Part shown: positions 46,753 through 62,596 of the stretch, one piece after another
Layout of the letters: every line of letters starts with the position of its first letter
Position numbering within the stretch: the stretch's first letter is position 1
NCBI RefSeq assembly: GCF_024347475.1
Contig: NZ_AP025487.1
Coordinates: forward strand, 2,232,001 to 2,296,000
Source: Vibrio fortis
GTDB lineage: Bacteria > Pseudomonadota > Gammaproteobacteria > Enterobacterales > Vibrionaceae
Length of the DNA stretch: 64,000 bases
Direction: 5' to 3'
Program-made: the position numbers and the translations under genes
The notes under the pieces: model-generated
The model's input: the letters and a program-made list of their open reading frames with translations, nothing else
Database searches by the model: none
Told to the model about the DNA's origin: nothing

Positions 46753-48015
46753 TTAGTTTCCTTTTGTTTGCCAATGCTCCAGCACTTCACCCACGGTATG
46801 GAATGAACCCACAACAAGAATCACTTCATCTTCGCTTGCACTTGATAAAGCCGCTTCAAATGCCTCTACTGGCGATGAGTACTCTGTCGTTCCACTTGGT
46901 AGACTTCGACACAGCTCAGCTGCTTTCGCCGCCCTTGGGCCTTGTAGAGACGCTGGATACCAATGCTGAGCAATTGGAGCAAGCACATCGAGCGTGGCAG
47001 GGATATCTTTGTCGTGCAACATGGCCACAACTACGTGCAGTGTTTTGCCCGCATACTGCTGACCAACTTGCTTAACAAAATATTCAGCCGAATGTGGGTT
47101 GTGCGCCACATCTAACACTATCGTTGGCTTATCACTGATCTTCTGCATACGACCAGGAAGCTGCGCACTCTTAAGACCATTCACAACGTTCACATCACTG
47201 ATGTCGAGTTCTGATGTTCCAAGAGCCATCAACGCGGTAGCAGCATTCGGTAGTGGTAGGCTCGGAATTGGTAGCTGTTCAAGCTGGAATGCACCGCTGT
47301 GCCAGTTCCACGTTTCACCAGTGACTTCGTAGGTGTACTGAATCCCTACTTGATAGAACTCTGCCTGAATATCGTCTGCATGCGCTGCCACGGTTGCTGG
47401 CGGTTTAGGCTGTCCGCAGATTGCTGGCTTACCGCTACGGTAGATGCCTGCTTTCTCAAAGCCAATGACATTAATGTCATCGCCTAGCCAATCAACATGG
47501 TCGACCGCTAAACTGGTGATCACTGAAACATCATGGTCAACGACATTGGTCGCATCGAGACGTCCACCCAAGCCCACTTCTAAAAGGACCACATCGACCT
47601 TTTCTACTTGGAATGCACGCAGAGCCGCTAAAGTGCCGTACTCGAAAAAGCTCAAGCTAATTTCGCCACGCTCTTTTTCAATAAAATCAAAAGAGTCGAC
47701 CAGTTGTTGGTCTGAAAGATCTTGGCCATTAATACGAACGCGTTCGTTATAACGAATCAGGTGTGGAGAGCTGTATACGCCGACCGAATAGCCAGCATCA
47801 AGAAGAATCGCTTCCATCAAAGCACATGTTGAACCTTTGCCGTTCGTCCCAGCAACAGTAATCACATGCTTAGCAGGTTTAGTGAGATTGGATTTTTGTG
47901 CAACAGCTTGAACACGGTCTAATCCGAGGTCGATCGCACTGGTGTGAATGTTTGTTAAATAATCAAGCCACATCTCGAGAGAGGATGTGGCTTGAGGAAT
48001 AGGTTGTTGACTCAT
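46753..48015 (-). CDS. folC: Dihydrofolate synthase / folylpolyglutamate synthase
   Basis: Adds glutamate to dihydropteroate and to folates. 420 residues of the Mur-ligase fold. The ATP loop is VAGTNGKGSTCALMEA; LEVGLGGRLDATN and ITSLAVDHVDWLG follow, with VLDVAHNPHSAEYF in the C-terminal domain. It lies between accD and dedD as in E. coli. Confidence 0.96.
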   Translation of the reverse strand: MSQQPIPQATSSLEMWLDYLTNIHTSAIDLGLDRVQAVAQKSNLTKPAKHVITVAGTNGKGSTCALMEAILLDAGYSVGVYSSPHLIRYNERVRINGQDLSDQQLVDSFDFIEKERGEISLSFFEYGTLAALRAFQVEKVDVVLLEVGLGGRLDATNVVDHDVSVITSLAVDHVDWLGDDINVIGFEKAGIYRSGKPAICGQPKPPATVAAHADDIQAEFYQVGIQYTYEVTGETWNWHSGAFQLEQLPIPSLPLPNAATALMALGTSELDISDVNVVNGLKSAQLPGRMQKISDKPTIVLDVAHNPHSAEYFVKQVGQQYAGKTLHVVVAMLHDKDIPATLDVLAPIAQHWYPASLQGPRAAKAAELCRSLPSGTTEYSSPVEAFEAALSSASEDEVILVVGSFHTVGEVLEHWQTKGN

Positions 48016-48057
48016 CTAACTCATAACCATATGTAAGTAGGTTTGTTAGATGGTACT

Positions 48058-48984
48058 TTACCCTTTTTCTGGCGCTTCTGGTACTTCATAAGTAGCTTCA
48101 TTCGGTGAATCGTTCACAGAAACTACTAATGGTGAAGGCTGGTTAGTCATTTTCGCGATTAGGCTACCTACGCGCTGACGCATATCACGACGATCAACGA
48201 TCATATCGATAGCACCGTGCTCTAATAGGAACTCACTGCGTTGGAAACCTTCAGGTAGGTCTTCACGCACCGTTTGCTCGATAACACGACGACCAGCAAA
48301 ACCGATCAGTGCTTTCGGCTCACCGATGTTCACATCACCTAGCATCGCTAGACTTGCTGAAACACCACCCATTGTTGGGTCAGTCATTACAGAGATAAAT
48401 GGTAGGCCTTTCGCAGAAAGACGCTCTAGTGCTGCACTGGTTTTTGCCATCTGCATAAGAGACATCAGTGCCTCTTGCATACGAGCACCGCCACTAGCAG
48501 AGAAACATACTAGACCACAGTTGTTTTCGATAGCTGCATCAACCGCACGAACGAAACGAGCACCCACAACCGAACCCATTGATCCGCCCATGAATGAGAA
48601 TTCAAATGCACAAGCAACGATAGGTAGACCTAAAAGCTCACCTTTCATTGCAACAAGTGCGTCTGTTTCGCCACTGTTCTTTTGAGCAGAAGAGATACGC
48701 TCTTTGTAACGCTTTGAATCTTTGAATTTTAGCTTATCTTGTGGCTCTAAATCAGAGCCTAGCTCGACGCGCTCACCTTCATCTAAGAAAGTTTCTAAAC
48801 GACGACGCGCTTTCATGCGCATGTGATGGTCACATTTTGGACATACTTCTAGGTTACGCTCTAGTTCAGCATGGTAAAGAACCTGCTCACAAGAGGTACA
48901 TTTAGTCCAAACACCCTCAGGGATAGACGCTTTACGAGAAGTTACGATGTTGCTTTTTTCTAAAATCTTTTCAAGCCAACTCAT
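48058..48984 (-). CDS. accD: Acetyl-CoA carboxylase carboxyltransferase subunit beta
   Basis: Beta subunit of the acetyl-CoA carboxylase carboxyltransferase. 308 residues. The N-terminal zinc finger is CTSCEQVLY...CPKCDHH. The crotonase-fold core includes [18 protein letters not shown] and [18 protein letters not shown]. The C-terminal tail is acidic. It is separated from folC by 42 bp and from truA by 175 bp. Confidence 0.97.
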   Translation of the reverse strand: MSWLEKILEKSNIVTSRKASIPEGVWTKCTSCEQVLYHAELERNLEVCPKCDHHMRMKARRRLETFLDEGERVELGSDLEPQDKLKFKDSKRYKERISSAQKNSGETDALVAMKGELLGLPIVACAFEFSFMGGSMGSVVGARFVRAVDAAIENNCGLVCFSASGGARMQEALMSLMQMAKTSAALERLSAKGLPFISVMTDPTMGGVSASLAMLGDVNIGEPKALIGFAGRRVIEQTVREDLPEGFQRSEFLLEHGAIDMIVDRRDMRQRVGSLIAKMTNQPSPLVVSVNDSPNEATYEVPEAPEKG

Positions 48985-49159
48985 GGAAGACCTTTTCTTT
49001 CGATTCTTCCGCCTAATTGCGAAAGAAATAAATTTGGGAATTATGCGAGGAGATTAAAGCACATAAAACAGCAAGTGTAGATAAAAAACTGGTTGTACCT
49101 ATTTTCATGAGCTATTTTACGCACGATTTCGCAATATTTTTTGAACCTAAGTCCCACAT

Positions 49160-49954
49160 TTAGCTCAAATTATCAGGCAAAAACAGCGGGCCGATAGGCT
49201 CTCTTGGAAGCTCAAAGTGTGCAGGGTAATCCACATCAATCAAATAGAGACCTTCAGCCTTAGCGGTAGCACCAGCTAACTTTCTATCTTTGGCTTCAAG
49301 CAACCACTTAATCCATTCAGGCTTTTGCTCCCCTTTGCCGACAGCAATCAAGCTACCCGTAATATTACGCACCATATGATGCACAAATGCATTAGCCTTA
49401 ATATCAATAACAATATAGTGGCCATGACGAGTAACGTTTAAGTGCATCAGGTTGCGCCAAGGACTATGGGACTGACAATGCGTTGCACGGAACGAGGTGA
49501 AATCATTTTCGCCTAACAAGTACTGCCCTGCTTCATGCATTTTCTTCTCATCTAACTCGCCGTGATAATGACTCACACCCGAGTTTAAGATTCCAGGGCG
49601 AAGTGCGTGGTTGAATATCACGTAACGGTAGCGGCGCGCGGTTGCAGAGAAGCGAGCGTGAAAATCTTCAGGGACCTCTTTTGCCCAACGAACCGCAATA
49701 TCTTTAGGCATGTTTGCATTTGCACCCATTGTCCATGCCACCATCTTACGGTTTACATTGGTTTCAAAGTGAACGACCTGCCCTGTACCGTGTACACCAG
49801 CGTCTGTTCGACCTGCACATTGCACTTCAACTGGGTGGTTTGCGACAACCGAAAGCGCCTTTTCCAAAGATTCTTGGACACTCTTTACGTCTCGTTGGCG
49901 CTGCCAACCAAAATAGTGGGTACCGTCATATTCAATACCTAAAGCAATTTTCAT
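49160..49954 (-). CDS. truA: tRNA pseudouridine synthase A
   Basis: Forms pseudouridine at positions 38-40 of tRNA anticodon arms. 264 residues. The catalytic aspartate lies in [18 protein letters not shown]; the N-terminus is [20 protein letters not shown]. The order hubP-truA-accD corresponds to usg-truA-dedA-accD in E. coli with dedA missing. Confidence 0.97.
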   Translation of the reverse strand: MKIALGIEYDGTHYFGWQRQRDVKSVQESLEKALSVVANHPVEVQCAGRTDAGVHGTGQVVHFETNVNRKMVAWTMGANANMPKDIAVRWAKEVPEDFHARFSATARRYRYVIFNHALRPGILNSGVSHYHGELDEKKMHEAGQYLLGENDFTSFRATHCQSHSPWRNLMHLNVTRHGHYIVIDIKANAFVHHMVRNITGSLIAVGKGEQKPEWIKWLLEAKDRKLAGATAKAEGLYLIDVDYPAHFELPREPIGPLFLPDNLS

Positions 49955-50090
49955 GTTTTTGTTCTCTTTGAAAATGGGGCTCGAAGTATATACGTAAAAG
50001 GAGCGTACCCCAAACCCACCAGCAGGAAAACTGTCTATAAAACCGAAACTCTCGATAAAGATGAAACAATCGATAGAGGAGAAGTTATAG

Positions 50091-50126
50091 ATAAAAAAAG
50101 AGAGCCCTGTATCTGGCTCTCTTTCG
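50091..50126 (-). terminator. Terminator after hubP
   Basis: AAAGAGAGCC (50097-50106) pairs with GGCTCTCTTT (50115-50124); read leftward it is followed by T. Confidence 0.9.
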
Positions 50127-50137
50127 ATTTCTTTGGC

Positions 50138-55399
<5,262 letters not shown>

Positions 55400-55554
55400 A
55401 AAAGGCTCAGTTAGGTGCTTAAATTCGGAAAAATAACGATCTACTAAATATATCGGATAACAGGAGCAAAACTATAGGAATGAAAACAAAAAATGTGTTG
55501 CGACGACAATATTCGCAGCAATTTCACACAATTTATGAATATGTATTTTTGATT

Positions 55555-55587
55555 GATTAAAAAAGCCCCACTAATGAGTGAGGCTTC
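55555..55587 (-). terminator. Terminator after the second asd
   Basis: AAGCCCCACT (55563-55572) pairs with AGTGAGGCTT (55577-55586) with one mismatch; read leftward it is followed by T. It separates asd from hubP. Confidence 0.8.
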
Positions 55588-55608
55588 AATAAACAGTGAG
55601 GGCGTCGA

Positions 55609-56622
55609 TTAGAAGTAATCGCGAATCAATACTTCACCGATTTGCACTGCGTTCGTTGCTGCGCCTTTACGAACGTTATCAGCAACAACCCACATATTCA
55701 CACCACTGTGGTGGCTGATATCACCGCGGATACGACCAACCATTACATGGTCTTTACCGCCAGCATCACGAACCTGAGTTGGGAACTCAGCACCGTGGAA
55801 TACTTCAACACCTTCTGTATTCTCTAGCAGTTGAACCACATGCTCTGCGCCGATTGGTGAGCGTGTTTCAATGTGAAGAGATTCCGCGTGACCGTAGAAT
55901 ACGGGTACGCGAACACATGTTGGGTTCACTGTGATTGAAGAGTCAGCGAAGATTTTTTGAGTTTCCCAAACCATCTTCATCTCTTCACGGGTATAGCCGT
56001 TTTCAGTGAACTCATCGATCTGTGGAATACAGTTGAATGCGATCTGTTGAGGGAACGCCGAGTTCTCTGCTGGCATGCCGTTTAGTAGTTTCGCGGTTTG
56101 ACCTGCAAGCTCATCGATACCTGGCTTGCCTGCACCAGAAACCGATTGGTAAGTAGAAACGTTAATACGCTCTAGGCCTACTTCGTCGTGGATCGGCTTC
56201 AACGCGACAACCATTTGGATAGTTGAGCAGTTAGGGTTCGCAATGATGTTACGGTTGCGGAACTCTGCGATCGCTTCTGGGTTCACTTCCGGCACTACTA
56301 GAGGAACATCGTACTCGTAACGGAACTTAGAGGTGTTGTCGATTACAACAACGCCTTCGTCCGCTGCAATCGGAGCCCACTTCTCAGATAGATCACCACC
56401 AGCAGAGAAAAATGCGATATGTACTTGAGACCAATCAAAGTCTTCCACATTCTGCACTTTTACCGTTTTACCATTGAAACGGTAGGTTTTGCCTTCACTA
56501 CGTTCACTTGCTAGTAAGTGCAGTTCACCGACAGGGAATTTACGCTCTTCAAGTACTTCGATAATGGTTTCGCCAACCGCACCCGTCGCACCTAAAACAG
56601 CAATATTAAATTCTTGGCTCAT
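55609..56622 (-). CDS. asd: Aspartate-semialdehyde dehydrogenase (second, short type)
   Basis: A 337-residue Asd of the shorter bacterial type, clearly distinct from the 372-residue copy at 4547-5665. The Rossmann start is AVLGATGAVGETIIEVLEERKFP. The catalytic cysteine is present in IANPNCSTIQMVVAL, and SGAGKPGIDEL follows. It occupies the place of usg, an Asd-like gene, in the E. coli pdxB-usg-truA operon; unlike a degenerate homologue, this one keeps its nucleophile and should be active. V. cholerae also carries two asd genes. It is 12 bp downstream of pdxB. Confidence 0.93.
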   Translation of the reverse strand: MSQEFNIAVLGATGAVGETIIEVLEERKFPVGELHLLASERSEGKTYRFNGKTVKVQNVEDFDWSQVHIAFFSAGGDLSEKWAPIAADEGVVVIDNTSKFRYEYDVPLVVPEVNPEAIAEFRNRNIIANPNCSTIQMVVALKPIHDEVGLERINVSTYQSVSGAGKPGIDELAGQTAKLLNGMPAENSAFPQQIAFNCIPQIDEFTENGYTREEMKMVWETQKIFADSSITVNPTCVRVPVFYGHAESLHIETRSPIGAEHVVQLLENTEGVEVFHGAEFPTQVRDAGGKDHVMVGRIRGDISHHSGVNMWVVADNVRKGAATNAVQIGEVLIRDYF

Positions 56623-56634
56623 TGTTTCTCTCTT

Positions 56635-57768
56635 TTATAAAGTTGGCTTTACCATAAAACCGAGTTTCGCTAACGGTGCTAAATTGCAAGATTCGTCACC
56701 CGTTAGTTCGACTGCACTGTACTCTCTGCGGTCCCAATATTCTTTACGCATACGGTCAAAAGAGCCCGGCGTAGCGATATTGCGACGGAATAAGGCGTCG
56801 TCTTTGCGCACATCATAGATCAACTGAGTTAAATTGTGCAGTGTTGCTTCGTCCCATGCTCTATCTAATTTCATCTGCGGCACTGGTGCGGTCGGTAATA
56901 GGTCACTCGCATACGCTCGCTCTTCTCGTCCCAAGAACTCGCAATAGCTGTTAAAAATCATAGTGGTACCACGCGCTTTACCCTCTAAACCATAGCCAGC
57001 AACATGTGGTGTCGCGAAGGCAAGCAGTGGCAGTAATTCCATGTCCACTTCTGGTTCAAATTCAAACACATCCAGTACCGCTGTGAAGCCATCCGCTTTC
57101 TGTAAGCGAGCTTTCAGAGCTTGGTTATCCACCACTGGGCCGCGAGCCGCATTAATCAGAATTTGATCAGCACGGAAGTTGTTCAGTACCGTTTCATTGA
57201 TCAAGTGGTGTGTTGGGTAATCGCCCGTTTTAGTGATTGGCGTGTGGGTAGTGATAATGTCTGCTTGTTCAAGCAGAGTCTCAAGCTCAGTGAACTCACG
57301 TGTGTCACCTTCTCGTTGCTTAAGTGGATCGTTCAAAAGCACCTTAATGCCGATACCTTCTAAGCAGCTTGCTAGGTAGCTGCCTACTTGACCACAACCG
57401 ATAATGCCGACTGTTTTGTCGAATACTGAAAAGCCTTGTTGCTGAGCCAGCACCATCATTGCGCTAAACACGTACTCAGCCACACCAACTTTGTTACAGC
57501 CCGGCGCTGCGGTGAAGAAAATCCCACGCTCTTTCATCAGGTCTTGATCAACATGGTCCATACCTGCGGTTGCGGTACCTACGAATTTCAACTTGTTCGC
57601 TTTGCTGATCAGCGACTCATTTACTTTAGTCACTGAGCGAATCATTAGAGCATCAACATCGACAAGATCGTCAGCTGTTAATGTTCGACCAGATTTTAAG
57701 ATCACTTCACCTAGCTGACTAAAAAGATCTTCAGCATAAGGCATATTTTCATCGATTAAGATTTTCAT
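56635..57768 (-). CDS. pdxB: Erythronate-4-phosphate dehydrogenase
   Basis: Second step of DXP-independent pyridoxal-5'-phosphate synthesis. 377 residues of the D-2-hydroxyacid dehydrogenase family, starting [25 protein letters not shown] binding is marked by [17 protein letters not shown], and catalytic residues lie in the [14 protein letters not shown] and [16 protein letters not shown] regions. It begins the leftward group pdxB-asd-(terminator)-hubP, matching E. coli pdxB-usg synteny. Confidence 0.96.
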   Translation of the reverse strand: MKILIDENMPYAEDLFSQLGEVILKSGRTLTADDLVDVDALMIRSVTKVNESLISKANKLKFVGTATAGMDHVDQDLMKERGIFFTAAPGCNKVGVAEYVFSAMMVLAQQQGFSVFDKTVGIIGCGQVGSYLASCLEGIGIKVLLNDPLKQREGDTREFTELETLLEQADIITTHTPITKTGDYPTHHLINETVLNNFRADQILINAARGPVVDNQALKARLQKADGFTAVLDVFEFEPEVDMELLPLLAFATPHVAGYGLEGKARGTTMIFNSYCEFLGREERAYASDLLPTAPVPQMKLDRAWDEATLHNLTQLIYDVRKDDALFRRNIATPGSFDRMRKEYWDRREYSAVELTGDESCNLAPLAKLGFMVKPTL

Positions 57769-57895
57769 TACGCGGGTACTTTAGTTACGGTCCATCGACC
57801 TAAAATGAGGATTGAAATGATTGTGCAAAATTAGACAGCAGCTGTCGAGGGTAAATAGACAAACGACCTTAGCTCACCGCGATTAAGGCGCTATA

Positions 57896-57934
57896 AAAAG
57901 AAAAATGCCCGATTGAATAAACAATCGGGCAAAT
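57896..57934 (-). terminator. Terminator of fabB and the putative FarS-type RNA
   Basis: TGCCCGATTG (57906-57915) and CAATCGGGCA (57922-57931) form a 10-bp stem; read leftward it runs into TTTTTCTTTTT. Confidence 0.92.
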
Positions 57935-58020
57935 ACCCAGAACAAAAGGATCCTGTCTCGCTCTCCAGGAGACAGAGTCTGCGTCTGTTCGATCAGTGAC
58001 TAACCAAAGCCAGTACTGAT
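57896..58020 (-). ncRNA. farS: Candidate FarS-type sRNA from the fabB 3' UTR
   Basis: The fabB message continues ~200 nt past its stop to a strong terminator (TGCCCGATTG / CAATCGGGCA, then T runs). Before it are two further hairpins: CTGTCTC / GAGACAG around 57955-57977 and GATCAGT / ACTGATC around 57991-58021. In V. cholerae the fabB 3' UTR is processed to the Hfq-dependent sRNA FarS, which represses fadE. The structure and position agree; the boundaries given are estimates, because the processing site cannot be read from sequence. Confidence 0.55.
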
Positions 58021-58102
58021 CAAGCTCTGGAAACCTATAAATCTAAAAATCTATACGCCTGTCGTCAGACTTATTCTGTTTATTGGTGATGAAAGTAAAG
58101 AC

Positions 58103-59314
58103 TTAGTCTTGGTACTTTTTGATCACTAGTGTTGCGTTAGTACCGCCGAAGCCGAAGCTGTTCGACATTACTGTTGTTAACTCTTGCTCGCGAGCTTCAG
58201 TTACGATGTCTAGACCTGCAGCTGCTTCGTCTAGGTTTGCAACGTTGATGCTTGGTGCAATGAAACCATTGTCTAGCATTAGCGTTGAGTAAATCGCTTC
58301 GTGTACACCAGCAGCACCTAGAGCGTGACCTGTCATCGCCTTAGTTGCAGAGATAGCTGGGCTGTTGCCGCCAAAGACTTCTTGGATAGCGCCAAGTTCT
58401 TTAACGTCACCTACTGGCGTTGATGTACCGTGAGTGTTCACGTAGTCAACACCTTCAACGTTTTGCATCGCCATCTTCATACAGCGAACTGCGCCTTCAC
58501 CAGACGGTGCTACCATGTCGTAGCCGTCAGATGTTGCACCGTAGCCTACGATTTCACCGTAGATTTTCGCGCCACGTGCTTTAGCGTGCTCAAGCTCTTC
58601 GATAACTAGCATGCCGCCGCCACCAGAGATAACGAAGCCGTCACGGTCTGCATCGTATGTACGAGATGCTTGTTCTGGAGTGTCGTTGTACTTAGTAGAT
58701 AGTGCGCCCATTGCGTCGAACATCATAGTCAGAGACCAATCTAGTTCTTCACCGCCACCAGCGAATACTACGTCTTGTTTACCCAGTTGGATAAGTTCCA
58801 TTGCGTGACCAATACAGTGTGCAGAAGTCGCACATGCAGAGCTCATTGAGTAGTTCACACCACGGATTTTGAAAGGAGTCGCTAGACAAGCAGAAACCGT
58901 TGACGCCATTGTACGTGGAACCATGTATGGACCAACACGCTTAACGCCTTTTTCACGCAGGATATCAACCGCGTTTACTTGGTTTAGAGATGAAGCACCA
59001 CCAGAACCTGCAACAATACCTGTGCGGTCGTTTGATACTTGCTCTTCTGTCAGGCCAGAGTCTGCGATTGCTTGCTCCATTGAAAGGTATGCAAATGCCG
59101 CTGCATCACCCATAAAGCGCATTTTTTTGCGATCAATATGGTCAGCTGGGTTCATTTTTAGGTTACCCCAAACTTGAGAGCGAAGGCCTTGTTCCTTGAA
59201 TTGCTCTGAAGCGGTGATACCTGACTTACCCGCTTTTAATGATGCTAAAACTTCTTCGACGTTGTTACCGATACTTGAAACAATACCCATACCGGTGATT
59301 ACGACTCGTTTCAT
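58103..59314 (-). CDS. fabB: 3-oxoacyl-[ACP] synthase I
   Basis: Condensing enzyme essential for unsaturated fatty acid elongation. 403 residues, starting [18 protein letters not shown]. The catalytic cysteine is in [19 protein letters not shown], the histidines in [11 protein letters not shown] and [13 protein letters not shown]. It is divergent from mnmC as in E. coli. A half-site resembling FadR (GTGGTCAG) lies at 59371-59378, about 57 bp upstream, where FadR activation would be expected; this match is weak. Confidence 0.97.
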   Translation of the reverse strand: MKRVVITGMGIVSSIGNNVEEVLASLKAGKSGITASEQFKEQGLRSQVWGNLKMNPADHIDRKKMRFMGDAAAFAYLSMEQAIADSGLTEEQVSNDRTGIVAGSGGASSLNQVNAVDILREKGVKRVGPYMVPRTMASTVSACLATPFKIRGVNYSMSSACATSAHCIGHAMELIQLGKQDVVFAGGGEELDWSLTMMFDAMGALSTKYNDTPEQASRTYDADRDGFVISGGGGMLVIEELEHAKARGAKIYGEIVGYGATSDGYDMVAPSGEGAVRCMKMAMQNVEGVDYVNTHGTSTPVGDVKELGAIQEVFGGNSPAISATKAMTGHALGAAGVHEAIYSTLMLDNGFIAPSINVANLDEAAAGLDIVTEAREQELTTVMSNSFGFGGTNATLVIKKYQD

Positions 59315-59442
59315 GTGACATTCCTATAATTCAAAATTCAGCTAGATAATAACTAAGAAGGCCAACAAAAGTGGTCAGCTTTCCTAGAAATTCGTACAAT
59401 CCATCCCAACATATCGCTTCAAATCACAAAATGATAGGTTTT

Positions 59443-61521
59443 ATGACTTCAATTACTAATGCAGAACTGGATTGGAACGAGTCTGGTACGCCAGTTTCCG
59501 ACCAATTCGACGACGTTTACTTCTCAAACGTGAACGGTTTAGAAGAGACTCGTTACGTGTTCTTAAAACAAAACCACCTTCCTGAGCGCTGGCTAGAACA
59601 CGAACAACGCCGCTTTGTAATTGCAGAAACGGGCTTCGGAACAGGCCTGAACTTCCTTGCTGTCTGGCAGTGGTTTGATGCGTTTCTAAAAGATAACCCA
59701 CAAGCTGTGACCAAAGAGTTACATTTCATCAGTTTTGAGAAGTATCCATTAAATAAAGACGATCTCATCAAAGCGCATGAAGCTTGGCCAGAGCTTGCAG
59801 AGTATGCTACTCAACTTCAACAGCACTACCCGATTGCACTGCCCGAGTGTCACCGTATTGTGTTAGGTGATGGCAAAATCACGCTCGATTTATGGTTTGG
59901 TGATATCAAAGACTGTATGCCACTTGTCCCTACCCCAGAGCAAGGGCTGGTTGATGCTTGGTTCCTTGACGGTTTCGCACCAAGCAAGAACCCAGAAATG
60001 TGGAACCAGAACCTTTTCAACGGCATGGCTAAACTGGCTAAGCAAGATTGTAGCTGCGCGACCTTTACTGCTGCGGGCTTTGTTCGCCGCGGTCTGATTG
60101 AAGCTGGCTTTGAGATGAAAAAGGTCAAAGGCTTTGGAACTAAACGTGAAATGATCGCAGGCCGTCTCAATGAAAAGCAAGGTCACTCCAATATCAAGCC
60201 TTGGTTTGGTTTAGCGCCTCATAGTGAAACGGAAGATATTGCTATCATTGGTGGTGGTGTGGCGAGCGCGGCATTGGCCAAAACGCTTACCCGTCGCCAT
60301 AAACAAGTGTCGCTCTACTGTGAACATGAGCAACCGGCAGAAAATGCCTCTGGTAATAACCAAGGTGCGATCTATCCCCTGCTAAGTGAAACCCGCTCAA
60401 ACGTATCGCGTGTGTTTGGTCCAGGTTTACTTTATGCCCGCCAATTCATTGAACAAGCGTCTCAATCGGTCGAGTTTGATCACGACTGGTGCGGTGTAAA
60501 TATTCTAATGTGGGATGAAGGCTCGACCAAAAAGCTCAACCGTATGCTTGAAGGCAACTTCCATACGGATTTGATTCAGCGCCTGTCTCCAGAGCAAGCG
60601 AACAAAAAGATAGGTTTACCTGTCGACAAAGAGAGCGTCTATTTCCCTCTTGGTGGCTGGCTAAGCCCGCGTCAACTGACTCAAGGCTTGGTTTCTCAAC
60701 TTGAGGCGAGTGGTTTGTTGCAAGCCCACTACCAACATCAAGTGACTAATCTAGAATGGATTGATGCTGACCAGAAATGGAAGCTCACCATCGACACTCC
60801 ACAGGGCGAAATCACTAAACTACATAGCCAAGTAGTGGTCGCAAACGGACATAAGTTTACTCAGTTCGAACAAACCGCTCCGGTGCCCCTAACTCCGGTG
60901 AAAGGCCAAGTAAGTCATATTCCTACGACTGAGAATCTGAGTAAGCTTAAAACAGTGCTGTGCTTTGATGGCTACATGACACCTCAAAACCCAAACAATG
61001 GTCACCACTGTATTGGCGCAAACTACGATAAGTCCAATATCGACCAAGAGTTTGATGCAGAGGTTCAAAAGCACAATGGCGAGCGCTTGCATGGTTCGTT
61101 ACCCGACCAAGCATGGACTCAAGATGTCGACACAACTGGCAATCTATCACGCCAAGGCATCCGCAGTGTTAGCCGTGATCACCTGCCATTTGTGGGTAAT
61201 GTCGGCGACTTCGGAGCGATTAAAGCTCAGTATCAGGATCTGCATAACTTTAACCCGCAGCGAGATGAACTCAGCAGCGTTGAAACCGTCGCAAGCTACC
61301 CTAACCTCTACTGCTTTATTGGCTTGGGTTCTCGTGGATTAAGCTCTGCGCCACTGCTCGCTGAGGTGTTAGCATCGCAGATTTGTGGCGATCCACTGCC
61401 ACTGCCTGTTGATGTATTGGAAGCGATTCACCCTAGCCGTATGTGGGTAAGAAGATTGCGTAAAGGCAAAGCGTTGACCGCTGGTTGGGTCGCGGACAAA
61501 CAAGCAGAGCGTAACCAATAA
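59443..61521 (+). CDS. mnmC: Bifunctional tRNA mnm5s2U biosynthesis protein MnmC
   Basis: Carries out the last two steps of 5-methylaminomethyl-2-thiouridine formation at the tRNA wobble base. 692 residues. The N-terminal SAM-dependent methyltransferase domain contains [19 protein letters not shown] and [15 protein letters not shown]. The C-terminal FAD-dependent oxidoreductase domain begins [19 protein letters not shown] and includes [12 protein letters not shown]. The frame is open 24 codons upstream; 59443 gives [13 protein letters not shown], equivalent to the E. coli start. It is divergent from fabB. Confidence 0.95.
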   Translation: MTSITNAELDWNESGTPVSDQFDDVYFSNVNGLEETRYVFLKQNHLPERWLEHEQRRFVIAETGFGTGLNFLAVWQWFDAFLKDNPQAVTKELHFISFEKYPLNKDDLIKAHEAWPELAEYATQLQQHYPIALPECHRIVLGDGKITLDLWFGDIKDCMPLVPTPEQGLVDAWFLDGFAPSKNPEMWNQNLFNGMAKLAKQDCSCATFTAAGFVRRGLIEAGFEMKKVKGFGTKREMIAGRLNEKQGHSNIKPWFGLAPHSETEDIAIIGGGVASAALAKTLTRRHKQVSLYCEHEQPAENASGNNQGAIYPLLSETRSNVSRVFGPGLLYARQFIEQASQSVEFDHDWCGVNILMWDEGSTKKLNRMLEGNFHTDLIQRLSPEQANKKIGLPVDKESVYFPLGGWLSPRQLTQGLVSQLEASGLLQAHYQHQVTNLEWIDADQKWKLTIDTPQGEITKLHSQVVVANGHKFTQFEQTAPVPLTPVKGQVSHIPTTENLSKLKTVLCFDGYMTPQNPNNGHHCIGANYDKSNIDQEFDAEVQKHNGERLHGSLPDQAWTQDVDTTGNLSRQGIRSVSRDHLPFVGNVGDFGAIKAQYQDLHNFNPQRDELSSVETVASYPNLYCFIGLGSRGLSSAPLLAEVLASQICGDPLPLPVDVLEAIHPSRMWVRRLRKGKALTAGWVADKQAERNQ

Positions 61522-61578
61522 TCTCAAGCAATTGTCTTGCGAATTAGGCAAAGACTCTCGTTACTAGACCGCACACAT

Positions 61579-61616
61579 AAAAAAGCCCAAGCTTTCAATC
61601 AAGCTTGGGCTTTTTC
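61579..61616. terminator. Bidirectional terminator between mnmC and the FMN reductase gene
   Basis: AAAGCCCAAGCTT-TCAATC-AAGCTTGGGCTTT with flanking A and T runs. Confidence 0.95.
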
Positions 61617-61635
61617 GTTTATTACAAGGAACGAC

Positions 61636-62157
61636 TTACAGCTTAGCGACCGCATCTTTAATTTGATTTGCGATCTCTTCGTTGCTGATAGAGCCCGTCT
61701 CGAAATCGAAATTGTCGTAAAAGCTTGGTACGGACACCGACGCTTTGACATTGCCACCGAAATAAGGCGCTGAACCTGTTGCCGCGCCAAGTACATTTTG
61801 CGCACCGCCCGGGCCTGGAGATGTCGCTAAGTACACCGCTGGTTTCTCGCCATACACAGAGCGCTCGATTCTTGTCGCCCAATCAAATAGATTCTTAAAT
61901 GCTGCAGGGTGATGGCCGTTGTGCTCAGCGAAAGAGATAACATAAGCGTCGGCTTCTGCTAGGTCACGCAAAAATGCTTGTGCGCCTTCCGCTTGGCCAA
62001 TCTCTTTTTCAGTATCTTCACTGAACATTGGAACTTGGTAATCGCTAATATCTAAGATTTTCACTTCGGCTCCTTCAATCAAGTTAGCCGCGTAAGTTGC
62101 TAGAGCTTTATTGATAGAAGTAGAGCTGGTGCTTGCGCCAAATGCGATAACTTTCAT
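61636..62157 (-). CDS. NAD(P)H-dependent FMN reductase family protein
   Basis: A 173-residue flavodoxin-fold reductase, starting MKVIAFGASTSSTSINKALA, with the FMN-phosphate loop in that segment and SFAEHNGHHPAAFKNLFDWATR in the middle. The segment LATSPGPGGAQNVLGAA is typical of the family. It probably reduces FMN, quinones or azo compounds; the substrate is undetermined. It is monocistronic. Confidence 0.88.
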   Translation of the reverse strand: MKVIAFGASTSSTSINKALATYAANLIEGAEVKILDISDYQVPMFSEDTEKEIGQAEGAQAFLRDLAEADAYVISFAEHNGHHPAAFKNLFDWATRIERSVYGEKPAVYLATSPGPGGAQNVLGAATGSAPYFGGNVKASVSVPSFYDNFDFETGSISNEEIANQIKDAVAKL

Positions 62158-62323
62158 GATGATGTCCTTTCGTTTATCTCGGTAAGTGGTTATAGATTAA
62201 CCTAAGCACGAAATGGAACAATCACAAGATTTGTACAGACTCATTCAAATTTTTCGAACAAGCGAGAAAGGACGAACGGCGCGCCACGAGGAGATTTAAA
62301 TCAGCGCGCCATTTATGAAGAAA

Positions 62324-62587
62324 TTAAGCGAGGTTTTGTAGTTCAACCCATAGGTCGTTAACAATAGTACGGTCTGCTGGAGTCAGTTCTGCGCGAGCGT
62401 CTTCTAGGCTCTTCTCGATACGAACTTTTACTTCAGCAACATCTTCGATGCCTTCTTCTTCACACGCAGCCACAGACAGTGAAATATGACCACGCAGATA
62501 GCCACCCGCAAACAGCTCATCATCAGAGGCATTCTCAATACGAGCATCAATTACTTCAAGTAGCTTTTCTTCAAATTCGATAATCAT
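62324..62587 (-). CDS. yfcL: YfcL family protein
   Basis: An 87-residue acidic helical protein starting MIIEFEEKLLEVIDARIENASDDELFAGGYLRGH. The DDELFAGGYLRGH segment is the YfcL family hallmark. Function unknown. It is 9 bp downstream of epmC and cotranscribed; the same adjacent pair occurs next to mnmC in E. coli. Confidence 0.92.
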   Translation of the reverse strand: MIIEFEEKLLEVIDARIENASDDELFAGGYLRGHISLSVAACEEEGIEDVAEVKVRIEKSLEDARAELTPADRTIVNDLWVELQNLA

Positions 62588-62596
62588 AGTTTTCTC

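Larger units (their letters stand above)
57769..58102. other. fabB 3' untranslated region and pdxB upstream region
   Basis: 334 bp without a protein gene. It contains the proposed FarS-like RNA and fabB terminator (57896-58020) and, to the left of it, about 125 bp that must hold the pdxB promoter, which I could not pin down. Confidence 0.6.
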
